Below are positions 42,283-50,295 of a stretch of DNA of 64,000 nucleotides, piece after piece. Within the stretch, counting starts at the first letter, position 1. Each line of letters begins with the position of its first letter. The notes beneath the pieces are model-generated. The model was not told the DNA's origin, did not search any database, and worked only from the letters and a program-made list of their open reading frames with translations. The DNA lies in contig NZ_JAEA01000008.1 in assembly GCF_000518665.1 (NCBI RefSeq), positions 206,904 through 270,903 on the forward strand, read 5' to 3'. The position numbers were made by a program, and so were the translations under genes. The DNA is from Microvirga flocculans ATCC BAA-817 (GTDB lineage Bacteria > Pseudomonadota > Alphaproteobacteria > Rhizobiales > Beijerinckiaceae).

Positions 42283-42989
42283 TCAGCCCCTAGGAGATCG
42301 CCAACCTGCCGCCTTGGCCTCCTCTTCCGAGCAGAACCACCGTTCGCCCCGCGCCTCGTCAATCTGAGTGTTCTCATAGTGGCGGCTGCCGGGCAGATGG
42401 TAGATCCGGCCCGAGCCCGAGACATTACCCTTGATGGCACAGGTCCGCGAGCCTGGACGCGGTGCTCCGCCCGTTTCCGAGGCCAATCGCTCTCCTCTGC
42501 GCCATGCCCACGGCTTCACAAAAGTTCCGGCCCACAAACCCCGCTTGGCGTTCCTCGCCTCCGCTTCCCCATCGGCATAGCGGCCATCGGAGTATTGGCC
42601 GTACTCGACCGCCCATCCTTGACGGACCAGCTCGCCGTTGATGTCTCGCCCACCAGCCTCACAGACCGCGACGGACCGGCCATAACGATCGCGGTCCTCC
42701 TCCAGGCAGGAAACCCGGCCATTGCGTCCGATCAGGCTCGCGAGCGCATCCGCCGCCCGTGATCCGCACAGATATCGCCTGCCCTGTGCATCGTCACAGG
42801 TCTGCCGTCCCTCTCTGGAGCATCGACGCCGTACAGCCGGATCCGTGTTCTCTCGCCCCTGATCGCCAAGGTGTCGCCGTCGATCACCTCAGCCACCCCG
42901 ACGAGGCTCTGCGCGTTCACGGGCGCAGCAAGCAGCCCCGCGGCAAGCGCAAGCGGCAGCGCCCTCAACGTCCTTCGAACCACCCTCAT
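42283..42989 (-). pseudogene. Thermonuclease (SNase)-family exported protein, frameshifted
   Basis: The gene starts MRVVRRTLRALPLALAAGLL (signal peptide) and continues to VIDGDTLAIRGERTRIRLYGVDAPE, the SNase-fold active-site region (two segments). At about 42805-42815 the frame shifts; from RQTCDDAQGRRYLCGSRAAD onward the rest of the domain (catalytic ERDRYGRSV equivalent: EEDRDRYGRSVAVC) is intact in the second frame to a stop at 42283. The C-terminal 60 residues add a short Cys-containing extension found in many Rhizobiales SNases. A single indel explains it: either a recent mutation or a sequencing error. Confidence 0.85.
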
Positions 42990-43222
42990 AAAAAGGCCCC
43001 TTTCAGCAAAATGCATTGACCGTTGGATGCTGGGGCGGCGCACCGTCTTCAGACGTGGCCGGTTCCCCCAGGAGCGGATCTTCGCCAATGCTTCCGTCAT
43101 AGCCATGCTGACATAGGAGGGATAGTCCTCCTCATGTCCGAGTGGAGATCCCGTAAATCCGATCAAGAGGCAATCTCATCGTCAATGGAATGATCGAGAA
43201 GTCAGACACGTGCGAGCAGGTG

Positions 43223-43819
43223 TCACCGAACCTCGACGTTCTTCGTGCAGGATCGCACAAACTTTCCCTTGGCCGTTACCCGAAACGATACCGTTCTCTC
43301 GGATGGATCATAGGTGGCATACGTGCGCTCGTCCGGTTCGGCAAGGTCGCCGCGACTGCCGAGCGGGAACCATTGATAGCAGGCGCGGGTGTCCTGCGCC
43401 TTTTTCTCACCCGTCGGCAGGATCGTCACGATCTTTGCTGGGCAGTCCTCCGCCCACGAAACGGCGCTGGCAGAGGAGTTTGCCGAGGCCGCGCAGCCGT
43501 CCTCGGAGGTGTTATCCAGGACGATGCTGGCGATGACGACATTGTCGCCGTCCTTGATCTCTTTCCACAGAATGGTCCACGGGCCATTCTCGTCTGGAGC
43601 GAGCTTCCGCATGAAGCTGAGCTCCGCAGAGTTGCGTACATAGGCAGCATTCATCGCTGCGATCCTGTCCTTCCAGAATTCGACGACCGGAAAGCGATCC
43701 GCACCCGGTTTGTTGACCGCGAGCGCATGCATCTCGTCATTGGGCGACTGAGCTTGGGCGACAAGAGCCGCGCAGACGGAAACCGCGAGAGCAGATATGA
43801 TTATGACGATCTTCTTCAA
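43223..43819 (-). CDS. Exported hypothetical protein
   Basis: A 198-residue precursor with a clear signal peptide (MKKIVIIISALAVSVCAALV, cleavage after AQA) and a mature domain with four Cys. Start is TTG with GGAGAT six bases upstream. Family not recognised. It is one of a series of minus-strand genes for exported proteins (41977-45437). Confidence 0.75.
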   Translation of the reverse strand: MKKIVIIISALAVSVCAALVAQAQSPNDEMHALAVNKPGADRFPVVEFWKDRIAAMNAAYVRNSAELSFMRKLAPDENGPWTILWKEIKDGDNVVIASIVLDNTSEDGCAASANSSASAVSWAEDCPAKIVTILPTGEKKAQDTRACYQWFPLGSRGDLAEPDERTYATYDPSERTVSFRVTAKGKFVRSCTKNVEVR

Positions 43820-43854
43820 AGATGATCTCCAGAGCTGATTTGGACGGGACAGGG

Positions 43855-45066
43855 CTACCTCTTCCCCACAAATGTCTTGATGTCAGACCTGCACTTGTCG
43901 ATCTTCGCGCCACGGAGAAACGCATCGAAAATGCTGCTGCTTCCCGCGCCTTCTGCGCCAAGGCCTGCCAAGATGCCCCCCACCGCCGCATCCTTCATCG
44001 CGACCAGCTCTTCGTTGGTGGAGTTGATGCCGAGGCAGCTCACAAATGCCCCAGGGCCATCGAAAGGGGCAGCGGGCCGGTCGAGCGTCTCGATCAGTTC
44101 TACCGTGCGTCCGTTGGCGTCCTCGACCGGGGCGAGCTTCGCCTGCGCGATAGTCTCCTCCTCGCCTATGGGCCCGAACTCGAGCCAGCGGGTTTTCCAG
44201 ATCCAGCCTTTCTGGCGCAAGCGCACCTGGACGCCCTCCATCCCGGCGCTGCATACGAGTTTGCCGAAATGAAAGGCCTCCAGTCCCTGCCTGCCACGCA
44301 ACGCAAGGAGCTCACCGCTGAAGGCTTCATCAGGATCAGCAGCCTTCAACGCTGCCCTGCACCGCTGACCCGGTATCTCGCGCTTCTTCGCCTCGCAGGT
44401 CCGTTTTAGCTCGGCCCACGCCGGTGAGGGGAGATCATCGAGGGGGCGCTTCACACAATTGCCGAAGCAAACCTGCAAGATGAAAGGAGCGCAATTGTCG
44501 TTTGCGGCACCGAGAGCCTCGTTGGACAGGCCTGCATCGTCGTATTCCTGCACGATCCGAGCCCGTACTCTCTCAACGACGGACGTAAGGTAGGGAGCAA
44601 CCGCGCGATCATGCATCTCCTTGAACCGCTGACGGACGGACGGGGCTAAAAATGGGCTTTTGTGATCCGGGCCAGCGATCTGGGTCAGTTCCTCTTCCCT
44701 CAGGACGAAAGGCCAGAGATCCGTGATGTCTGCCCGCGGCGCATTTGCCACCCTAACGGCTTCCCTCTTGGCGGCGTCCTGGTACCCAAGAGCGTAGCTG
44801 GCTAAGACCCCCAAGATGTACTTCTCGGCGTCCGCCGTGCACTGCTCCACCGTCCCGTAGCCTTTCTGAGAGAAGCTGCGACACAGAGTGCTCTCGGAAC
44901 GGATGGGCCGTTCATCCAGCGTGACCTGGAGACGCTGCAGGATACCGGATATCTCTGAGGTACTAGATTGAAGGGCACCTGCGGCACCAGGATCTTCTGC
45001 GAACGCCGGAGCTGTTGCTCCGGCGACGAGAATGCCGGCGAGCGCGAGAATTGGGAGCCCCTTCAT
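43855..45066 (-). CDS. Exported hypothetical protein
   Basis: A 403-residue precursor; signal peptide MKGLPILALAGILVAGATA cut near AFA. The mature protein is largely helical with at least nine Cys (for example CRSFSQKGYG, DNCAPFILQVCFGNC), suggesting disulfides in the periplasm. The start overlaps the stop of the upstream small exported gene (TAATG), so translation is coupled. No family recognised. Upstream in-frame codons to 45363 lie inside that neighbour and are not used. Confidence 0.75.
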   Translation of the reverse strand: MKGLPILALAGILVAGATAPAFAEDPGAAGALQSSTSEISGILQRLQVTLDERPIRSESTLCRSFSQKGYGTVEQCTADAEKYILGVLASYALGYQDAAKREAVRVANAPRADITDLWPFVLREEELTQIAGPDHKSPFLAPSVRQRFKEMHDRAVAPYLTSVVERVRARIVQEYDDAGLSNEALGAANDNCAPFILQVCFGNCVKRPLDDLPSPAWAELKRTCEAKKREIPGQRCRAALKAADPDEAFSGELLALRGRQGLEAFHFGKLVCSAGMEGVQVRLRQKGWIWKTRWLEFGPIGEEETIAQAKLAPVEDANGRTVELIETLDRPAAPFDGPGAFVSCLGINSTNEELVAMKDAAVGGILAGLGAEGAGSSSIFDAFLRGAKIDKCRSDIKTFVGKR

Positions 45067-45437
45067 TACGGGAGGACTGTGACCGTCATGTCGACGGTGC
45101 GCTTGGCGCTGTTGCCGTAGCGGTCCATCTGCGTCCGGGTGTACGTGAACGAATCTGTCCCCGTGAAGCCTTTCTTCGAACGGTAATAAACACGAAACCC
45201 TTTGAGCACGACTTCCCCGTTCTTGGGCTTCTTCAGCACGGCGGGATCCGAGATGCCGGCTGCGCCCGCACCCATCCCGACGGAGCACCATGCATTTGAC
45301 GTCGTCGTCATCTGGCCCTGGACCGTCTGGTTGTCGGCGGTTGGGATCGTCGGCACGCGGCATTCCGCGAGCGCCGGCGTCGCGACGCTGAGTGCAAGGC
45401 CTGCGACGAGGCCGGCGAGCGTGATCGATGTTTTCAT
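45066..45437 (-). CDS. Small exported beta-sandwich-like protein
   Basis: A 123-residue precursor: signal peptide MKTSITLAGLVAGLALSVAT cut near ALA, then a beta-rich domain ending VYYRSKKGFTGTDSFTY and VDMTVTVLP, reminiscent of cadherin/Ig-like repeats that end in a DSFTY motif. It is coupled to the 403-residue exported protein downstream. Possibly an extracytoplasmic two-protein unit; function unknown. Confidence 0.72.
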   Translation of the reverse strand: MKTSITLAGLVAGLALSVATPALAECRVPTIPTADNQTVQGQMTTTSNAWCSVGMGAGAAGISDPAVLKKPKNGEVVLKGFRVYYRSKKGFTGTDSFTYTRTQMDRYGNSAKRTVDMTVTVLP

Positions 45438-45897
45438 AAGCGTTATCCTTGCGTCAAAACCCCTGGATCGAGCACAGCCGCTCGGGGTGCAGCAGCCGCG
45501 TTGCGCTGGACTCGTCAAAAAAGAGACGCAGCAATCTCATCGGTATTCGTCGACGCGAATACCGTATTCGCTTCTGGTAATACCGTTTAGAATTCCGATG
45601 TATTGAGATTTACGGCAGCGTATCGGCGCACGTTCAGACCGACTCCATCAAGTATTACTTGACAGATACGCGCTTTCAGCGAGCATATTCTCTATGAGAG
45701 ACTGCTTAATCTGAGATGACCAGAAAACGAACATTTTGAGTAATGTTCTAACGAAATGAGTCGAGCGCTCACTGTAGGTTGAATTGAAAGGACTTTTTGC
45801 GGCGGCAAGCAAGCAATCAAACGGGGGCGTGAAACATTCAATTTGAGTCAACGGCAACGATTGAAGAACGAAATCAGAAAAAGCGGGACGAAATCAG
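45438..45897. other. Intergenic region upstream of the resolvase, with dyads
   Basis: 460 bp between the divergent exported-protein operon and the resolvase gene. It holds the interlocking palindromes at 45541-45585 and, just before the resolvase ATG, a nine-base direct repeat CGAAATCAG. It is the place where a resolvase would be expected to have its res site. Confidence 0.5.
45541..45585. promoter_or_regulatory. Interlocking palindromes (operator or resolution site candidate)
   Basis: CGGTATTCG (45541-45549) pairs with CGAATACCG (45556-45564) around six bases; the second arm also pairs with GTATTCG (45564-45570) to give CGAATAC-C-GTATTCG; GGTAATACCG (45576-45585) is a near repeat. The shared half-site suggests adjacent dimer-binding sites. 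It lies 104 bp upstream of the minus-strand exported gene and about 310 bp upstream of the resolvase. Confidence 0.65.
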
Positions 45898-46449
45898 ATG
45901 TTAGTAGGCTATGCGCGGGTGTCGACCGATGACCAAAAGGCAGATTTGCAGATTGATGCGCTCAAAGCTGCAGGTTGTGAGACGATCTTTACCGATCAGG
46001 GCGTTTCAGGAGCCAGGAGAAAACGGCCTGCCCTCGCCGAAGCGTTGTCGGAGCTGGTAGAGGGCGACACTCTGATCGTCTGGAAACTGGATCGATTGGG
46101 GCGATCCCTCGCGCACCTGATCGACCTGATCAAAGATCTCGGGAACCGGCAGGTCGAATTCAGGTCGTTGCAAGAAGCGGTCGATACGAAATCGGCCGGG
46201 GGTACCCTGTTCTTCCACCTGCTCGGCGCTTTTGCGGAATTCGAGCGCACGCTCATCAGCGAACGAACGAGAGCTGGCCAAGCAGCAGCGAGGAAACGCG
46301 GGCGATTTCCGGGACGGCCGAAAGTGTTGACCCCGGAAAAGCTCGTCGCGGCTGGGAAAGATCTTGGCGCTGGAGACGATCTTGAGTCTGTCGCGAAACG
46401 CTGCGGCGTCCGTCCGCGTACGCTGCGCCGGGCGCTCGCCCGCGGTTGA
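45898..46449 (+). CDS. Serine recombinase / resolvase (Tn3-type)
   Basis: A 183-residue protein of small-resolvase length. The catalytic domain opens LVGYARVSTDDQKADLQ with the nucleophile Ser, followed by the conserved Arg cluster (IVWKLDRLGRSLAHL and AEFERTLISERTRAG). A C-terminal HTH (DLESVAKRCGVRPRTLRRAL) binds DNA. It may resolve cointegrates or invert DNA; no Tn3-type transposase is nearby, so it is either a stray remnant or part of the island's own maintenance. Confidence 0.92.
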   Translation: MLVGYARVSTDDQKADLQIDALKAAGCETIFTDQGVSGARRKRPALAEALSELVEGDTLIVWKLDRLGRSLAHLIDLIKDLGNRQVEFRSLQEAVDTKSAGGTLFFHLLGAFAEFERTLISERTRAGQAAARKRGRFPGRPKVLTPEKLVAAGKDLGAGDDLESVAKRCGVRPRTLRRALARG

Positions 46450-46460
46450 GCGGCAAAAGG

Positions 46461-46727
46461 TTACTCTGCGGCCAGGCGAGAAGGCGATTGTTCGCGTCTC
46501 GCCTGGTCAACTTTCATCGCTTTGAGATCACGCAAGGATTCGTGCGCGGCGCGGATATACGCGATAATTTTCCGGATCGAATAGTCGAGGCCGGCGTCGT
46601 CCTGCATGCCGCAATATGTTTGCCCGAGCTCCGCCTCAACACTGACCAGCGACAGCATTTCGGCAATGTGTTCGCGGTACTTATCTGTTCCACCGTAAGG
46701 AAGGTGGTCCGGTAGGCTTGGATGCAT
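46461..46727 (-). CDS. Small hypothetical protein next to WYL gene
   Basis: An 88-residue protein (MHPSLPDHLPYGGTDKYREH at the start), helical, not recognised. GAGGAG lies seven bases before the ATG at 46727. It follows the WYL-domain gene with an 11-bp gap, so both are probably one transcript. It converges with the resolvase gene. Confidence 0.62.
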   Translation of the reverse strand: MHPSLPDHLPYGGTDKYREHIAEMLSLVSVEAELGQTYCGMQDDAGLDYSIRKIIAYIRAAHESLRDLKAMKVDQARREQSPSRLAAE

Positions 46728-46738
46728 GACCACTCTCC

Positions 46739-47230
46739 TCAATAAGGATCGCCGTCGTCCGCATCTCGGCGCAACCTCGACACATACTCATATAATGCAT
46801 GCAGGGGCTCCGACCGGAACGTATCATTGAGCAGGTCGACGGAGATGAGCCTGTCGAGACGAAACAGACGAAAGTCTTCTCGCTGCTCGCACCACGCGAT
46901 GACTGCTACTGTGCTGCTCCACTCCATAAGCCACAGAGGTCTTATAACGCGTTCGGATATCGTCTTCTTGGCGTCGATGTAGCGGATCGATATCTTGCGC
47001 TCGGCTTGGAGGGCTTGCTCGATCAAGTCGAGGCGCTCGCGATCTTCCGCGCTCATCGCGATGCCGTCGATCTCACTGCCCTGATCTGATGGATCCTCCC
47101 CCTGCCCTGTAGAGAAGTCGACAAGAGCCGAAGCCTGTTCGCTCACGGGTGCCGTCGGGTCGTCAGACGGAGCATCTCGGTGATGCCCTGATGTAGCGAT
47201 CAGCAAGGGCGCAGATGGGTTTTTTACCAT
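46739..47230 (-). CDS. WYL-domain protein without HTH
   Basis: A 163-residue protein whose second half (about residues 78-150) is a WYL-type domain: LIEQALQAERKISIRYIDAK, then RVIRPLWLMEW, then FRLFRLDRLISVDLLND. WYL domains bind nucleic acid or nucleotide ligands and regulate many defence islands, normally fused to a DNA-binding HTH. Here the N-terminus (75 residues) is acidic and disordered, so it needs a partner or acts as a ligand-sensing fragment. Confidence 0.75.
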   Translation of the reverse strand: MVKNPSAPLLIATSGHHRDAPSDDPTAPVSEQASALVDFSTGQGEDPSDQGSEIDGIAMSAEDRERLDLIEQALQAERKISIRYIDAKKTISERVIRPLWLMEWSSTVAVIAWCEQREDFRLFRLDRLISVDLLNDTFRSEPLHALYEYVSRLRRDADDGDPY

Positions 47231-47555
47231 GGGAAGTCTCCGCGACGACATGTGCAGGCGACCCGACCATAAGCTCTCGCGCATTCATTCTCGAATGCAA
47301 GTACGCCCATGCCGGCGGGGTCAGGTCCTTCAAGGGATTTTCGATCCCGGGACCTTCACCTGTCCCATCTTCCACAAATCGGAGAGATCCTCGCTTCCTC
47401 CGAAACTCAAGACCCTCAGCTGCCGAAGCGGGCTGTGACCGGGCGCTTCCCATCTGAAGAGTAGAGAAAGGATTCATTTTACCGGCCGGCTTGACGCCTG
47501 CGCCGCCGGTAGCAACCCTGACGGTCAAGCTTGCTTGAGCGTGGAGTTGCCGCCG
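47231..47555. other. Intergenic, promoters only
   Basis: 325 bp between the WYL gene (minus) and the TnsE-like gene (plus). I see no supported ORF; both upstream control regions should lie here. No strong repeat was noticed. Confidence 0.4.
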
Positions 47556-49379
47556 ATGCCGCCTGCCGATCATCCTGACCTTAATTCAAACCATCTGGCC
47601 CAGCGCGAGCCGGCGGCGGATCCACGGTCGATATTGGCAAACGAGCTGCAGGGACGCTGGTGGCTGAGATGGGCCGACCACATTCTTCCCGCCTCTGCAA
47701 ACCTTCCGGCTCGAGTCGAGGCGCTGTTCTGCCGCCTGTCGCACGACGGCCCGCTCAACCGGTTGGACGGCTCGCAGCTGCGCCACGAGATCAAAGGCAA
47801 GCTCCCGTTGGGACCAGACGGCCGAACGCTTGTTCAGGAGCAAAAGAACCTGGAGTTGCCAGCCGCCCTGATTCCGCATTTGGTGCTCGGCAGGGTCTTC
47901 GAGAATGGCGTGCCGGTCGGCTACGTGCCGGCCCAGATGGAAACCATCGACGTCCCGCCCGCCGGGAAGGACGACCTCCAGTCGATCCGGCAGGAACTCC
48001 CCGGCCCGCCTCCTAGCGGATGGGACAAGAAGTACGGTGTCTTCCGTGTCTTGAATCGTGCCGACTATCTCTTGCCGGATCGGTTCGACAGGAGCGCCTG
48101 CCTCGTCATTCGCAAGGGAGAGGAGACGTTTCTCCTGCCGTGCTGGGAGATGTTCCGCGCCTTCTACGCCTCCGATCCCATCCTTGCCGAAGCCTTGGCC
48201 GAGGGAAATTGGCAGCGCGCGCTTCGGAAACTCGTCGATGCGGCCCAAACCCGCATCTTGGAGGAGGGTCGCTGGCAGGTCGGCCTTCAGAACGGCGTGC
48301 CAAGGGGCATCGCGGCGGCGTTGGCCAATCTTATGCTCAATCCAAAGGCATACGACGCGGCGCGCAGAATCCGCGTGGGCCTGATGCAAGACGGCGAGCC
48401 GTGGGCACTCCGGACGCCGCTCCCGAATGATGGCACCGTGGCGCTTGCGGTACGAAGCGTGCAGTTACGAAACGTACAGCGGCGCGACAACCGGCCCGTC
48501 TCTCTCATCTTGCAGATCATGGCTGCCCCCTGGCCGAGCGCAGCAGAAATCACGGTTGTGGGCGGTCCCGCGCCCGAGATGCGCACAGGCGAAAGGGAGA
48601 ATGAATCCGCCGATCCCGTCAGGGCACGACCGTCACGCTGGCAGCAGGCTGCAGCCGCAGAGAGCGGCGACACGTCTGGCCAGCCCGACGCCTTGGGATG
48701 GTCGCCGCCGGACTTCCAATGGTCCGGCAAGCCGCCTGTCAGCCGCGAGTGCCGCGTCCGCGAGGCTGCGGAAATCCAGACCCTGACCGATGAAGGAGAC
48801 GGAGCGGCGAGGGCCAGGGAAAGCGAGACGGAAACGTCGGATGGCATCCGCGTCGAGATCCGGGAGAAACACGACCGGTTCGAAGAACTCGCCCATGCGT
48901 TCGACGAGCTGCTCAAGAGAGGGTCGATCACGAGCTGGCAGGCCCTCCCCGCCCCCGGAGGCGGAGGCATGCGAGGGTCTCGTCCGGTCTGGATCTTCAA
49001 GCGGATCCCTCTGGACCGCGGCGGATTTTCAAATTGGACGGATCTGGCTGTAGGCACCCGGTCAGCCTTGATCTGCAGGATCACGGCGGCCGACGAGAGC
49101 TTTAACTGGATCGAGATCGAGCACCGCAACGCGAACGACGGCTACCGGTCGCTCCTGGCACGGATCGACGAAGGCTTCGACGAGACGGAGGCCATCGGGC
49201 GTCTGCTTGACGCCTGCGGCCGGGCTCGGGGCGTGTGGGACAACGCCCTCGCTGACAGCGGCGTATCGGACCTCTTGGCGCACTGCCAGACCTGGAGCCA
49301 CAGCAGCGTGGCCGGGAAGCTCAACACGGCCCGCCTGGGAGTGACGATCCGGAAGTTTGTGCAGGGCTTTTCCGCCTGA
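47556..49379 (+). CDS. Probable TnsE-like transposition protein
   Basis: A 607-residue protein. By eye its layout follows Tn7 TnsE: a mid-N segment TFLLPCWEMFRAFYASDP comparable with the TnsE stretch around its I-P-Q-L-E motif, a variable linker, and a C-terminal domain with FEELAHAFDELLKRGSITSW, WIEIEHRNANDGYRSLLARI and GRARGVWDNALADSG, ending near a THS/HSS motif. TnsE directs Tn7 to replicating, often conjugative, DNA. Position near the right end of a Tn7-like element supports it, though in Tn7 the gene follows tnsD. ATG at 47556 has GGAG ten bases upstream. Identification is from memory of the TnsE sequence and is moderate. Confidence 0.48.
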   Translation: MPPADHPDLNSNHLAQREPAADPRSILANELQGRWWLRWADHILPASANLPARVEALFCRLSHDGPLNRLDGSQLRHEIKGKLPLGPDGRTLVQEQKNLELPAALIPHLVLGRVFENGVPVGYVPAQMETIDVPPAGKDDLQSIRQELPGPPPSGWDKKYGVFRVLNRADYLLPDRFDRSACLVIRKGEETFLLPCWEMFRAFYASDPILAEALAEGNWQRALRKLVDAAQTRILEEGRWQVGLQNGVPRGIAAALANLMLNPKAYDAARRIRVGLMQDGEPWALRTPLPNDGTVALAVRSVQLRNVQRRDNRPVSLILQIMAAPWPSAAEITVVGGPAPEMRTGERENESADPVRARPSRWQQAAAAESGDTSGQPDALGWSPPDFQWSGKPPVSRECRVREAAEIQTLTDEGDGAARARESETETSDGIRVEIREKHDRFEELAHAFDELLKRGSITSWQALPAPGGGGMRGSRPVWIFKRIPLDRGGFSNWTDLAVGTRSALICRITAADESFNWIEIEHRNANDGYRSLLARIDEGFDETEAIGRLLDACGRARGVWDNALADSGVSDLLAHCQTWSHSSVAGKLNTARLGVTIRKFVQGFSA

Positions 49380-49394
49380 GGAAAGCGACAGCCT

Positions 49395-49949
49395 TTAGCG
49401 AGCGCCTTGGTGCTGTCCGACGAAGCGCTTCATTTCCGTTTCGAGCCGCTGGTCGACGGCGCAGATCATCTCGTTGAGGATTTTGGCGGCCTCTGCCGGC
49501 GCGGCGCGGGCTTCCTCTTCCCGCCGATGCGGGCTGTAGACCTTATCGATGGTGGTGTTGAACCTGTCCCAGGTCCCATGGACAGTGGCAGTCCAATCCT
49601 TGCCGGAAGCGAAGTCGCTCTGATCGGCCTTCTGCAGGGCGACCTCGAGGCGGTCGAAGATCTCCACCAGCTTTACCTGACGCTCTCCCACCTGGGTGCG
49701 CAGCTCCTCAATGGTCACGCCGCTCGCCGATATGCCGCGCAACGTCTGTCTCTCGCTGCCGAGTTCCGTCAGGACCGTGTCGATGACGCTGCGGACCCGC
49801 CGGAATTCCTCAAGCTTGACCGTGTCATACCGGATCTGCTTCTGAAGCCCGGTCGTGCGGCGATAATTGATGAAGTTCCATATCAAGCCAGCTCCACTGA
49901 GCACCCAAGGCACAGCCTGGGACCAGCTACTGGCGTTCGCGTCAGCCAT
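49395..49949 (-). CDS. Membrane-anchored coiled-coil protein
   Basis: A 184-residue protein with one N-terminal membrane segment (about residues 10-27, AVPWVLSGAGLIWNFINY) and a long charged helical region, probably coiled coil, from residue 35 to 180. It is the third gene of a minus-strand set with a STAS-like protein and a GHKL ATPase (22-bp gap from the STAS-like gene). It may tether or receive the signal of that pair; function unknown. Confidence 0.7.
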   Translation of the reverse strand: MADANASSWSQAVPWVLSGAGLIWNFINYRRTTGLQKQIRYDTVKLEEFRRVRSVIDTVLTELGSERQTLRGISASGVTIEELRTQVGERQVKLVEIFDRLEVALQKADQSDFASGKDWTATVHGTWDRFNTTIDKVYSPHRREEEARAAPAEAAKILNEMICAVDQRLETEMKRFVGQHQGAR

Positions 49950-49971
49950 GGGCGTAGAGTTTCAGGAGGCT

Positions 49972-50295
49972 TCAGTGTTGAAGGAGGCTGCCGCGCTGCA
50001 TGTTCGCGGACGAGATGCCACGCTGCACCTGACGCATGATCAGGGCGCTGGCGTCGAAGCGGTAGTGGGTCAGAAACGTCTCTCCGAGCTTGCGCACGCT
50101 CTCCGCGAACATGCCCTGGAAGAAGGACGGCGTGAGGGTGTAGACGCTCTCTGGCACGATGACGCGGACGGGCTCCTGCACCTCGTCAAGCTTCTCGAGG
50201 TCGTAGCGGACGCGCGCCTCGACACCGCGCTCATGCCCGGTGAGGTTGCGGACGGCTCCGTCGCCGGTCAACTCGAAAAGGTTGATGTCAGTCAT
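49972..50295 (-). CDS. STAS-like DUF4325 protein
   Basis: A 107-residue protein with the DUF4325 pattern VYTLTPSFFQGMFAESVRKLG in the middle, a STAS-like fold related to anti-anti-sigma factors. Its ATG overlaps the end of the GHKL ATPase gene by eight bases, a pairing I have seen repeatedly for this family. It likely binds the ATPase and is controlled by phosphorylation or nucleotide state, by analogy with SpoIIAA/SpoIIAB. Confidence 0.8.
   Translation of the reverse strand: MTDINLFELTGDGAVRNLTGHERGVEARVRYDLEKLDEVQEPVRVIVPESVYTLTPSFFQGMFAESVRKLGETFLTHYRFDASALIMRQVQRGISSANMQRGSLLQH

Noticed and set aside
45898..46449. Nested Tn3-family transposon
   Set aside because: A resolvase is present but no TnpA or Tn3 terminal repeats were found around it.
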